In this document: positions 52,832-61,590 of the stretch, piece after piece
Layout: the number at the start of each line of letters is the position of its first letter
Numbering within the stretch: position 1 is the first letter of the stretch
DNA from: Neptunitalea chrysea
GTDB taxonomy: Bacteria; Bacteroidota; Bacteroidia; Flavobacteriales; Flavobacteriaceae
DNA: 64,000 bases
Direction of reading: 5' to 3'
NCBI RefSeq assembly: GCF_027924145.1
Contig: NZ_BRVP01000013.1
Location: 1-64,000 of the forward strand
Made by a program: the position numbers and the translations under genes
The notes under the pieces: model-generated
Told to the model about the DNA's origin: nothing
The model's database searches: none
Seen by the model: only the letters and a program-made list of their open reading frames with translations

Positions 52832-53938
52832 GTGAAACGTATTCCTCTTCTTACTGTTATAGGTATTGCCTGTTGTGTAACCGGTTGTGGTGTAATGCCA
52901 TCTAATACATCATCTTTTCCTGAGTCTACAGGTACTACTAGTAATCAAATAATAGAAAAGAACAGCTATAATTTTACTCCTCAAAAGCCAGTTATACCCT
53001 ATACCGGATCAGAAGATAAGCAAGAGCTTACAGCGGCTCGTTTTCGTGATATGGATGTGTACGAGCTACAACAACCTATTGATTATCCTAACTTTAAATA
53101 CGATTGGATTACTACTGTAGTGCCTAAGAGCGGAAAACCGTTTTCTGTGGATGAGGTGAGTACGCTGTTACATTTGTTAGACGATACGAGCGAGAAAGTA
53201 TATGTAATGAAAGAGGGGAGCAGCACTTGGCAACCTTTTGTATTAAAGAGTCAGCGCGAGATATATCGTAAACTAGCTATTGGGTATAAACTGTACAGTA
53301 AAGTACAGTTTAATGCTTCTAAAGATGGATACAGTAAGCAGCAACTCATTAATTACAAAGCAGGATTAGAGGCTAATTTGGCTAAGCTGCCGTATGCCTC
53401 TCTAACGTATAATTATACAGTTGAACAAGCTACAGATGTGTCTCATAAAATGGCATGGTTTATACATAAAAACAGCAAATGGGCGGTGATTCGATTAAAA
53501 GCGGATGGAGTTTACAAGGGTAAAGACGTATGGGATGTAATGATGTCGGTAGGGTTGCAGTATGGTGCAAACAATCATTTTTATTGGTATAATACCGATT
53601 TTGAAAATGCTTCTAAAACGTATATGTCTGCATGGACAACAACACCAAAAGGTTATTTTAATCCTGAAAATATTAGAGATGGAAAAGTAACTACCAATGA
53701 GCTTGTATTTGGGTTTAGTATACCGCGCTCTATTGCACCTGAAGAGATTTTTGATGCTATGTATAACATAGCGCAATACGCTCAAAGCCGACTAGGGGGT
53801 ACCATTACACCACCTGTAAATACAGAAAACGAACTAAAACAAATACGAACGGTGGTAAAAAGTTTGCAAAACGAAAATATGATTACCGGTACCGGAGACG
53901 CCCTCTATTTATTTGAAGAAGACGATTGGGTTGAGTAG
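52832..53938 (+). CDS. lipoprotein with ZipA C-terminal-like domain
   Basis: The frame starts at GTG 52832 and encodes 368 residues with a lipobox (VTGC, Cys19). Residues about 208-340 follow the order of the ZipA C-terminal (FtsZ-binding) fold: YKGKDVWDVMMSVGLQYGANNHFYWYN, PKGYFNPENIRDGKVTTNELVFGFSIPRSIAPEEIFDAMYNIAQYAQSRLGG. In gamma-proteobacteria that fold binds FtsZ on the cytoplasmic side, but this protein is a lipoprotein exposed to the periplasm or surface, so FtsZ binding is not expected. The fold match is from pattern reading. Confidence 0.6.
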   Translation: MKRIPLLTVIGIACCVTGCGVMPSNTSSFPESTGTTSNQIIEKNSYNFTPQKPVIPYTGSEDKQELTAARFRDMDVYELQQPIDYPNFKYDWITTVVPKSGKPFSVDEVSTLLHLLDDTSEKVYVMKEGSSTWQPFVLKSQREIYRKLAIGYKLYSKVQFNASKDGYSKQQLINYKAGLEANLAKLPYASLTYNYTVEQATDVSHKMAWFIHKNSKWAVIRLKADGVYKGKDVWDVMMSVGLQYGANNHFYWYNTDFENASKTYMSAWTTTPKGYFNPENIRDGKVTTNELVFGFSIPRSIAPEEIFDAMYNIAQYAQSRLGGTITPPVNTENELKQIRTVVKSLQNENMITGTGDALYLFEEDDWVE

Positions 53939-53958
53939 TGGTTTAGTTATAAAGGCTA

Positions 53959-54459
53959 TTACTTCAACTTTAATCGCATACCACTTTTCTCCATTAGGGA
54001 GATAAACTCGTCGGTATGACTTCCTAAATCTTTTTTAGGAATAAAGTATAAAGCTGTTTTTCCTGAGAAAATAACAAACCAGTAGTTAAACTCTTCCACC
54101 ACATAAGTAGGGTTGTAATCTTCTTCATAGCTACTAAGGTCAGAGTGTACTTTTACCCCTTCATAGGTAAACTCATAGTTAATAGTTTGGTGTAATCCGT
54201 TTGGTCTATAAAATCCTTTTTTAAAGGTATAATATAGTGTAGCCGGAAAAACAAAAGCAATACCCATACCTAATACAAATTGCGGTAACGAGTTGTTGTA
54301 GCCTTCTAATACAACAATTCCTGAATAGGCAAGTACAGCCATAATAACCATGCCTAACCCCATAAAAGTAACCAATTGCATGGCTGTTTTACGATAAATA
54401 AGCCAATACATTAGCTTCATGTACTCTTTAAAATCTGCCTTAATTGTTAGATGTAACAT
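53959..54459 (-). CDS. YcxB-like membrane protein
   Basis: The 166-residue protein has two membrane helices (about 28-48 and 59-80) and a C-terminal strand-rich domain with YEFTYEGVKVHS and NYWFVIFSGKTALYFIPKKDL. This last part is the YcxB-like (PF14317) signature (G.. L.. IPK...). Family function is unknown. Single gene, convergent with the ZipA-like lipoprotein. Confidence 0.72.
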   Translation of the reverse strand: MLHLTIKADFKEYMKLMYWLIYRKTAMQLVTFMGLGMVIMAVLAYSGIVVLEGYNNSLPQFVLGMGIAFVFPATLYYTFKKGFYRPNGLHQTINYEFTYEGVKVHSDLSSYEEDYNPTYVVEEFNYWFVIFSGKTALYFIPKKDLGSHTDEFISLMEKSGMRLKLK

Positions 54460-54522
54460 GGTTATTGCGTTTAGAATAGCAATATAGGCAGTATTTTTTT
54501 ATATGTAGCCTCTATATACGAA

Positions 54523-55029
54523 TTACTTTGTTTGACTTAATGCAGTAATAAATGAATTAAGTTGATTTTCTGAATATTCACCATTGTATTGCAGATATTC
54601 ACCAGAACTATTTACAACCATAACCGCATGACAGCTCTTTTTTCGATTAAAGAAATTATTATAAAGAAAATCATCTACGTCATCAAAATACAAGATGTTA
54701 TCCATTTTTCTCTTTATTTTTTCACCGTTGTAATGCACATGTATTCTTTTACAATTGGTGGTATTTACTTTGGTAAAAAATTGCTTTTGCCATCTTTTAG
54801 AATCTCCGGTAACTTTATTTTGGTCATAATGGCAAGTACTTTCGGGTTGCACATAACAAATTAAAAGCACAGGGAGGCTGTCGCTTTTCCAGTGATAATT
54901 TTTTTGAAGAAACGCTAATTCAGTTTTAGTTAAAGATCCTGTATAATGTAGTCTTGTATTTTTAGTTTTTTGTGCAGTTACTCATAGACTAAAACATATT
55001 GTAATAGCTAGGAAAATAAGGTTTTTCAT
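54523..55029 (-). pseudogene. secreted thioredoxin-like protein with in-frame TGA
   Basis: From ATG 55029 the frame reads MKNLIFLAITICFSL, then TGA (54982-54984), then VTAQKTKNTRLHYTGS and on without shift to the stop at 54523. It is a typical signal peptide interrupted near its end by one TGA. The mature part (LPVLLICYVQPESTCHYD ... HAVMVVNSSGEYLQYNGEYSENQLNSF) is a thioredoxin-like fold lacking a CxxC. The downstream ATG-like or TTG starts would give an unexported product. It could be a recent nonsense mutation, a sequencing error, or stop readthrough. Confidence 0.6.
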
Positions 55030-55057
55030 GTGGCTTTAATTTTAGCATATATAGTTC

Positions 55058-57223
55058 TTACTTCTTACTCAATAATATTTTAGCGTTAGACGCTTCGTAG
55101 GCAGCATTTAAAATATCTACCAGTTTAGGCCAATTGGCAGCGGTTTCAAAATTATGAGCATGTATTTCGGTTACTTTCATAATCACCTGGTTGCCCTTTA
55201 TACGAGCTTCACAAGTAAAAGATCCGGCTTCGTTTTCAAACTTTTTGTTTAGGTTGTCTACCGGTTTTGCTTCATACCCTTCAGGGATATTAAATTGTAG
55301 TTCAGTAATCAAAGTTTTAGGATACTTTTGGTATACATCTAAATCACGGGTTTTATCCTCATCTTTAATTTGTATCTGATTTCCCATTAGTTTTCCTAGC
55401 TCAATAATTAGGTTAGGGCCGGCTTTTTTAACAAAGTTGTTTTTAATGTTAAAAGTTTCGGTATAGGTCATTGGTTGCTCTTTACCAAAGCGCCCGGTAG
55501 CCTCAATATTATAGGTGTAATCGGTAAGCTCATCTCCTAAATCGTAAAAGTCTTTAACGCCATCGGTAAACCATTCATTTTGTTTTTCGCGGTAGGTATC
55601 TTCAATAGCTTTTAACCCTTCCTCTAAACGGGCTCTTTTCTTTTTAGATCCAAAATATTCAACAAAAGGTTTTAAACCATATTTTAGGGCATCTTCTGCT
55701 TCGTAATCACCATAAAATAAATAGTATTCCTGCATAGCTGTTTTACGGTGGCCTATAGCGCTGTGACTCGTTTTTACTTGTACGCCTTTAGTGTCATCAG
55801 TTAACGATATTTCCGCAACATAGGTAGTTACATTGTCTTCAGGAGTAGAAACCGGAATAGCGGTTTTCTTAATATCAACAATCTTCTTTTTGTTAAACTC
55901 CAGTAAGAAAGCATCGGTACCTTCCAGTAACGGACTTAACTGGTTGGCATCGGATACCTGATCAAACATTTCTACATACACCGGCGGATTGGTATGGGCT
56001 TTTACAACCAAGTTTACATTCGATGTAAATAGAAGTTCATCTATAGGGCCGTCATAACGTTTTTTTGCCACTAAAATATCATAACCAATGCCCATTTTAT
56101 TAAGGTTGCTGGTAAAAATGTTTACAAAATGACGATCGTTATTTAAGCTGGTTACCGGATATTTTTGTGCAATTAGATACGGGTCTTCCAACTCCTTTTC
56201 ATACGCTATATACGCTAAAATATTTTTAGTAATGTAGTAGTTACGCATAAAGTAATAGAGATCCATTACTTTTTTGTAATCAGATGAAAATGATTGCTTT
56301 TTATAGCGGTCAAACTGCCATTTCCCAACATCTAACCATTCTTCATACAAGGCTTTAACCTCGTCTATGCTTACGTTGTTTTTAATAATGCTTTCGTCTT
56401 TTGGTAAAAAAGCATAGGTGTTTTCTTCAAACTTTCCGCTACGCGCAAATACCGTTTGAAACTTATACGTAGGCATTTGTATTAACGGAAAGATATAACG
56501 TTCCGATTCAAATTTAGGAATATCGTGCGCTACCAATTCATACTGGCGTAAGTTACGCTCGTCATTCTTTAATTGCTTAAGCTCAGGGGCACCGTTAAAT
56601 GATTTAAAGGTGATAAAAAAGTCGTTTTCGGTTTGTAGGTATAGTTTATAATCTACTACCGGATAATCATCTGCAAGGGTTTCCTCTTCAGGATTAAACT
56701 TCACTGCGTATTTAGAAACAAACGATTCTACTACGTAAATATAGTAATCTATAATATCGCCTACCTCTAGGTTTTTAATAGCTACTTTGTATTTATCGTT
56801 TTGTTGAACAGCATCGCCATCTACATCAATACGTTCTACCGAGCCATCTGGTTTAATAATTTTAACACCTACTAGCGTAAAGCTCTTTTTAGAACGGCGA
56901 CCTTTGCTAGACTTAAAGAATTTTTTATAAGAAAAATCAGAGTAGTTTTCTACCGAGGCTGCATCCATTAATTTAATGCGCTTACGTATAGAGGATTTAT
57001 AGGTAACTTTTTTAGCGAACTTATGATAATCAAAATTTACATTTTTATATAAAATCACAGCCGACTCTCCTTGCCATTTTTCAGGTACCTCTGTGGCGTC
57101 TTTGTATTGGTCTTTAGCGCCCCAGAAAACTTTTTCGACTTCTTTTTTCATTTCCCCAGGCGATTGTGCTATACCTATACAAGGTAGTAACAACAATAAA
57201 GCAAGTAGTTTAAACAGTTTCAT
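55058..57223 (-). CDS. DUF3857 protein, transglutaminase-like domain inactive
   Basis: The 721-residue protein has a signal peptide (MKLFKLLALLLLLPCIGIAQ). The DUF3857 domain follows (about 50-250, VEKVFWGAKDQYKDATEVPEKWQGESAVILYKN). The following region corresponds to the transglutaminase-like domain of the family (VTSLNNDRHFVNIFTSNLNKMGIGYDILVAKKRY). In place of the usual GDCKxxA motif it reads LNNDRHFVNIF, so the catalytic Cys is gone. It forms an operon with the next, active paralogue (10 bp away). I infer a structural or regulatory partner role. Confidence 0.82.
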   Translation of the reverse strand: MKLFKLLALLLLLPCIGIAQSPGEMKKEVEKVFWGAKDQYKDATEVPEKWQGESAVILYKNVNFDYHKFAKKVTYKSSIRKRIKLMDAASVENYSDFSYKKFFKSSKGRRSKKSFTLVGVKIIKPDGSVERIDVDGDAVQQNDKYKVAIKNLEVGDIIDYYIYVVESFVSKYAVKFNPEEETLADDYPVVDYKLYLQTENDFFITFKSFNGAPELKQLKNDERNLRQYELVAHDIPKFESERYIFPLIQMPTYKFQTVFARSGKFEENTYAFLPKDESIIKNNVSIDEVKALYEEWLDVGKWQFDRYKKQSFSSDYKKVMDLYYFMRNYYITKNILAYIAYEKELEDPYLIAQKYPVTSLNNDRHFVNIFTSNLNKMGIGYDILVAKKRYDGPIDELLFTSNVNLVVKAHTNPPVYVEMFDQVSDANQLSPLLEGTDAFLLEFNKKKIVDIKKTAIPVSTPEDNVTTYVAEISLTDDTKGVQVKTSHSAIGHRKTAMQEYYLFYGDYEAEDALKYGLKPFVEYFGSKKKRARLEEGLKAIEDTYREKQNEWFTDGVKDFYDLGDELTDYTYNIEATGRFGKEQPMTYTETFNIKNNFVKKAGPNLIIELGKLMGNQIQIKDEDKTRDLDVYQKYPKTLITELQFNIPEGYEAKPVDNLNKKFENEAGSFTCEARIKGNQVIMKVTEIHAHNFETAANWPKLVDILNAAYEASNAKILLSKK

Positions 57224-57233
57224 TGGTTATGTT

Positions 57234-59156
57234 TTAAATTTTGGTCAGGGTAATAGTTTCCTGATACATATTGGTAAGTTGTTTGTGAAATTCGTTCCAG
57301 GCGGCAAAGTTCTCTTTGGCTATTTTGTCTTTGTGAAAAGCAAATTTTTTGGTGTATACCACCTTATCTCCTTTTTGCTCGTATCCTAACGATATAGCAA
57401 AATCAGGATTGTTTATTTCAATAGCCTTTGGTAAATAGGTTACTTTGTACCCTGCAGGTATGGTAAGTTCTACCACATCTTCAATATTTTTTTTGTAGTA
57501 AAGCGAATAGTCGGTTTTACGTTTTTCAAAATCGTATGAAGAATAGATGTTCTCATACTCCATAGTTATGTACAAGTCTTTATCGTAACTTGTTACAAAG
57601 CTATCTAAGGTAATATCATAATCTATTACAATATTGGCTTCTCTATCGGTTAAATCAGAAGTAACCGGATTAGCAATAGATACATTACCATTATCGTAAA
57701 ACGAAAGGAAGTACTTTAAAAAGTCTTCTTTATTGTTGTTCTCAATCGTATGAAAATATTGTAGTAAACTAGTTCTACTTTCCCCTTGCAATTGTTTGTG
57801 CGCCTTACCTGTAAGTTGTTCTCCATCTAAGGTCAGTTGAATTACAGAAGCATTTTTGTTGTGCTCAGACTTTACATCGGGTATGCGTTCTAAAATATAG
57901 TTATCGCCATCTTCAATAAGTACTTGTCGGTTTTGTATACGGTTGGCATATTCGCCAAATACATTGTAATCTTCGGTACCATCTAAAAATACAAAACTAT
58001 CATGGTATTTAACGGCACAGATCATATGATTATCTACTGCTAAATTAGGAGTACTATAATCATATGCAATATGGTTGGTACCTATCCAACAAAGGCGGGC
58101 ATCAAAACCAGCTTCGGTAAGCATGTTTTTAGTAAGGTTCGCCATGCCCTTACAGTCGCCATAGCGGTTGGTAAATACGTTGCTTGCTTCGTCTGGTTTA
58201 AAACCGGCAATACCGTCTTCAAAAGCAATGTAGCGTATGTTGTCTTGTACCCAGTAAAAAATGTTTTTAATTTTTTCTTCGTCGGTAGTAGCGTCCTTTG
58301 TAAGCTCTGCTACTTTAGCCGCAAAAACACTATGATTGTTTTTTAGTTCATCGGTAAGCGATTTGTACCAAGCATATTGATCGGCAGTAGACTCAAATAG
58401 GCGTACTTTTTTATTGTTTTTAGACTGCGATTTTGCCAACACTAACAAATGCGGATAAATATAGCTGTATCCAAGCATCTTTTTTTCCTTGTATTGGGCC
58501 GGTAAGTTTTTGGCGGTGTAAGTATACAGCGTACCGATATTGGTTGGGGTTACTGTTTTTTGAATATCGAACCCTTCAAAATTCATTTCCTTAAATTCAA
58601 TATCAAGCCAAGACGGTACGTTAATATAGATTTTATGAGTTTCTATGGGGTACTTCTCCATGAAAGAGATTGTAGTAAAGTACTTAATGTCTTTATACTT
58701 TTTGGTAATATAAATATCGTATTTAGATCCGAATAAAGGAAAGTCTATATCGCAATGTTTTACAAGAACATCCTGATGAAAAATACCATTGCTATTAAAA
58801 ATTTCATCTTTAGTTTTTAAAAGTATTTTCTTTTTTTTCTCAGAACGGGTAGCCTCAAACTTCGTAATTTCAGACTCACTGTTGTAGAATTCGTATATCG
58901 GAATATCGGCACGGTTACCAATGTTATAAATACTTTGAGAAGTTGCTTCGGTTACTACAACCAGTTGTTTGCCCGAGTTAAAATGAAAAGATATATTGTT
59001 TTCAAAATAATCCAAAGCAAGGTCATCATCTGTAAACTGCTTTTTCAATTCGCTTGCATGTGCAATTTGTTCATCACTTATCTTAAGTTTTTTTTGTGCG
59101 TGTAAGCTTAAAAAAGCCAATGAAAAAAGCGAAATAGCAATTAGTCTTTTATTCAT
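57234..59156 (-). CDS. DUF3857/transglutaminase-like protein
   Basis: The 640-residue paralogue has a signal peptide (LFSLAFLSLHAQ) and a DUF3857 domain (about 40-240). The transglutaminase-like domain has Cys335 (NRYGDCKGMANL), His377 (VDNHMICAV) and Asp392 (FLDGTED), a complete triad. It is predicted to be periplasmic or outer membrane associated. The family is widely conserved in Bacteroidota; its substrate is unknown. It is transcribed first, followed after 10 bp by the inactive partner. Confidence 0.87.
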   Translation of the reverse strand: MNKRLIAISLFSLAFLSLHAQKKLKISDEQIAHASELKKQFTDDDLALDYFENNISFHFNSGKQLVVVTEATSQSIYNIGNRADIPIYEFYNSESEITKFEATRSEKKKKILLKTKDEIFNSNGIFHQDVLVKHCDIDFPLFGSKYDIYITKKYKDIKYFTTISFMEKYPIETHKIYINVPSWLDIEFKEMNFEGFDIQKTVTPTNIGTLYTYTAKNLPAQYKEKKMLGYSYIYPHLLVLAKSQSKNNKKVRLFESTADQYAWYKSLTDELKNNHSVFAAKVAELTKDATTDEEKIKNIFYWVQDNIRYIAFEDGIAGFKPDEASNVFTNRYGDCKGMANLTKNMLTEAGFDARLCWIGTNHIAYDYSTPNLAVDNHMICAVKYHDSFVFLDGTEDYNVFGEYANRIQNRQVLIEDGDNYILERIPDVKSEHNKNASVIQLTLDGEQLTGKAHKQLQGESRTSLLQYFHTIENNNKEDFLKYFLSFYDNGNVSIANPVTSDLTDREANIVIDYDITLDSFVTSYDKDLYITMEYENIYSSYDFEKRKTDYSLYYKKNIEDVVELTIPAGYKVTYLPKAIEINNPDFAISLGYEQKGDKVVYTKKFAFHKDKIAKENFAAWNEFHKQLTNMYQETITLTKI

Positions 59157-60191
59157 TATGTGGTAGGTTTATTAGCAAAAATAATATTTTTTAATAAACG
59201 ATAATGTTTTAATCAATTTTTTAAGAAAAATGTAGAGAAATAGGATAAGATATTATTAATGTAATTGATTATGAGTCGGTTTGTTTACAGTTGGTCTGTT
59301 TTTTAAGACGGGTTAAAACAGTACTAAGGTTCTTTTTTGAAACGTTTGGTACAAGGCGTTCTACATATATTTTTAGTGAGTTTCCTTTAAAAACGCTGTT
59401 CCATATGCAATTCTTTATGCGCTTTTTAATGTGTATTAAAACTCATCAAAAAAATAAAATAGAGGTAAAAGTTGTTAAAAAGATAAGAAAAAAACTGCGC
59501 AGTTCATGCTGGATGATATTTAACAAATTTAAAAAGGTATAAACCTTTTACTAATGTTTTACAATTCCTGCGCAGTACAAGAAAAAACTACTTGTATTAT
59601 ACACTATAAATAGTGCTAAAAACTACTCTACGTACAAATGTACGGTATAAATTAATTAAGATTACTAAAATGTGTAATTTTTTAATAAAACCGTAACAGA
59701 TTGATAATATTATATCAAATCTGCTTAAAAAGTGTAATAATATAACAACATAAAAAAAGCTGTGCTACTTATAGTTACAACCTTATAAAGCCTCTGTAAT
59801 ACCATAACCCTTATTGTCCCCACAACCCTAGGTAATTGATGCAAGATGCTTTAGTTAGCTCATATCATTAAGCGTGCTGCACAGCTCTTATTTGCAAACT
59901 ACTTTAAATCTTATTGTGAGTCTCTTGAAAAAGAAAACTCATGAATTTTTCACTTATAAACAAACAGAAGCTTTTATTGCTTTTGTGTTTGTCTTATTAG
60001 TAGATACCGATGGTTGTAAAAGGTTGCGTAATTTTTTTAATTTTTTTAATTCTGTTAAAAATGCAGTGGTATTTTACTTGTAATAACATTATTACTAAAG
60101 TAATGTTGGTGTTTAAGGCATTGTTTTATAATAAAATAAACTTTATTGCTGCTTATAGTGTAACTGTGTATCTTTGTTGAAAATTTAATCT
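59157..60191. other. intergenic, 1035 bp between divergent genes
   Basis: No gene is supported; plus-strand frames at 59291-59542 and 59874-60083 have AT-driven composition and no protein features. Visible items: the palindrome ACTGCGCAGT at 59494-59503, a second CTGCGCAGT at 59568-59576, and between them a hairpin AAAAGG-TATAAA-CCTTTT (59532-59549). The rluB-like promoter lies at the right end. Confidence 0.5.
60146..60176 (+). promoter_or_regulatory. promoter of the pseudouridine synthase gene
   Basis: TTG at 60146-60148, a 20-base spacer, and TATCTTTG at 60169-60176 (exact TAnnTTTG). The ATG follows 15 bases later. Confidence 0.6.
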
Positions 60192-61067
60192 ATGAGTAGA
60201 AGTGATAAGTCGTCAGATAAAAATTCAGGGCGACAAGGAGGAGGACCACGTAAAAATAGTTTTGCCAAAGGGAATGCGCCAATCAAAAAAAGATGGGAAA
60301 ATACCAAACCGCAATTAAATGAAAAACCCCAAACTCCGAAAAAGGAAGTAGGAGGAGGTATACGTCTTAACAAGTTTATAGCCAACTCTGGAATTTGTAG
60401 TCGTAGAGAGGCCGATATTTATATTGCTGCAGGGAGTGTTTGGGTAAATGGGAAACCAGTTACCGAAATGGGATACAAAGTGTTACTTACCGACGAGGTA
60501 AAGTTTGATGGTAAAACGATTACTCCTGAGGCTAAAGAATATCTACTGCTTAATAAACCAAAAGGATTTATTTCAACAACGTCTGACGAACGTGCACGTA
60601 AAACAGTAATGGAGTTAATTGCCAAAGCTACTAAGAGTAGAATAGTACCGGTAGGTAGATTAGATCGGCCAACTACTGGGTTATTGTTATTTACTAACGA
60701 TGGTGATTTGGCTAAAAAACTTACGCACCCGTCTAATGGTGCAACTAAGTTATACCATGTTGGATTAGATAAGCCATTAAGTATGGCCGATATGCTAAAA
60801 ATTAGAGAAGGATTACATTTAGAAGATGGACTTATAGAAGTTGATGAAGTTAGTTATATTGAAAATGCGTCTAAACGAGAAGTAGGGGTGCGTATACATA
60901 GTGGACGTAACCGTATTGTTCGTCGTATTTTTGAACATTTAGGCTACGAGGTAACAATGCTAGACAGGGTATTGTTTGCCAACTTAACCAAAAAAGATTT
61001 GCCAAGGGGGCGTTGGAGATTTTTAACCAAACAAGAGGTGATTAATCTTAAAAACATAAAGAAATAA
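60192..61067 (+). CDS. rluB: RsuA/RluB-type rRNA pseudouridine synthase
   Basis: The 291-residue enzyme has a basic low-complexity N-terminus (1-55, KSSDKNSGRQGGGPRKNSF), then an S4 RNA-binding domain (57-103, RLNKFIANSGICSRREADIYIAAGSVWVNGKPV). The catalytic domain has the motif GRLDRPTTGLLLFTNDG with Asp158. It ends RNRIVRRIFEHLGYEVTMLDRVLFANL. It should isomerise a uridine in 23S (RluB) or 16S (RsuA) rRNA; the family subdivision is not firm. It has its own promoter and terminator. Confidence 0.9.
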   Translation: MSRSDKSSDKNSGRQGGGPRKNSFAKGNAPIKKRWENTKPQLNEKPQTPKKEVGGGIRLNKFIANSGICSRREADIYIAAGSVWVNGKPVTEMGYKVLLTDEVKFDGKTITPEAKEYLLLNKPKGFISTTSDERARKTVMELIAKATKSRIVPVGRLDRPTTGLLLFTNDGDLAKKLTHPSNGATKLYHVGLDKPLSMADMLKIREGLHLEDGLIEVDEVSYIENASKREVGVRIHSGRNRIVRRIFEHLGYEVTMLDRVLFANLTKKDLPRGRWRFLTKQEVINLKNIKK

Positions 61068-61070
61068 AAT

Positions 61071-61100
61071 AAAAATCCCTGAGCTTGCTCAGGGATTTTT
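61071..61100 (+). terminator. terminator of the pseudouridine synthase gene
   Basis: Perfect 14-bp stem AAAAATCCCTGAGC / GCTCAGGGATTTTT with TT loop, then TT. Confidence 0.88.
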
Positions 61101-61232
61101 TTGCCTAACTAAAACACATATTCTACTCGTTCCTCCTCGTAAAACTGTTCTTTGCTCAAAGATGATAAAAGTTGTATTATTTTCTAAGGGGTGTTTACCT
61201 TCGTTTTTATAGGGATATCCCTATTTTATTGG

Positions 61233-61328
61233 TACTCAATAATTGAGATTAAATACTTAGAGACTTTTCTTGAAATAGAAATGCAATGTTTACTAAATGC
61301 TTGTGGCTTGCCCCGAAGTGGTTTACTC
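61233..61328 (+). repeat. dispersed palindromic repeat, long form
   Basis: It begins TACTCAATAATTGAGATTAA and ends TTGTGGCTTGCCCCGAAGTG then GTTTACTC. The middle (GAAATAGAAATGCAATG, TTTACTAAATGC) matches 45271-45371. Confidence 0.8.
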
Positions 61329-61382
61329 TGTAATAGAGCGTAAATGGCTTGCGCGTAAAATTTGATGTAGTTCACTTGTTTA

Positions 61383-61590
61383 ATTACACACAACGTCTAG
61401 TATAAGAAACGTAGGGCAGGTGATAAGCACTATCGTTTCGGTTTATTACTTAGCTAAATATAAATATTTTGCTTTTATCTTTTCTACTATAAACACCAAA
61501 TTTTATATTTAGCGGATTTTGTGAATAAACACAGACTTTTCGGTTAAGCCAAAAATGCCCTATGTTTTTTATACACTGTTGTGTGCCGTT
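61383..61590. repeat. attC-like inverted-repeat bracket C
   Basis: Left arm ACACACAACGTCTAGTATAA then GAAACGTAGGGCA (61385-61413) is an inverted imperfect copy of the right arm TGCCCTATGTTTTTTATACA then CTGTTGTGTGC (61556-61587). Inside, ATCGTTTCGGTTTATTA and CTTTTCGGTTAAGCC form a second pair. The right arm contains the stop codon and last six codons of the DUF2306 gene, as in integron cassettes where attC overlaps the gene end. Confidence 0.55.

Noticed and set aside
59291-60083. Two plus-strand frames (83 and 69 codons) in the large gap
   Set aside because: Composition is driven by AT-rich DNA (F, K, I, L runs), with no start context, signal or domain.
61383-61590. Classical integron attC site
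   Set aside because: The inverted-repeat layout fits but the GTTRRRY/RYYYAAC core boxes are not recognisable and no intI gene is present, so it is listed only as attC-like.
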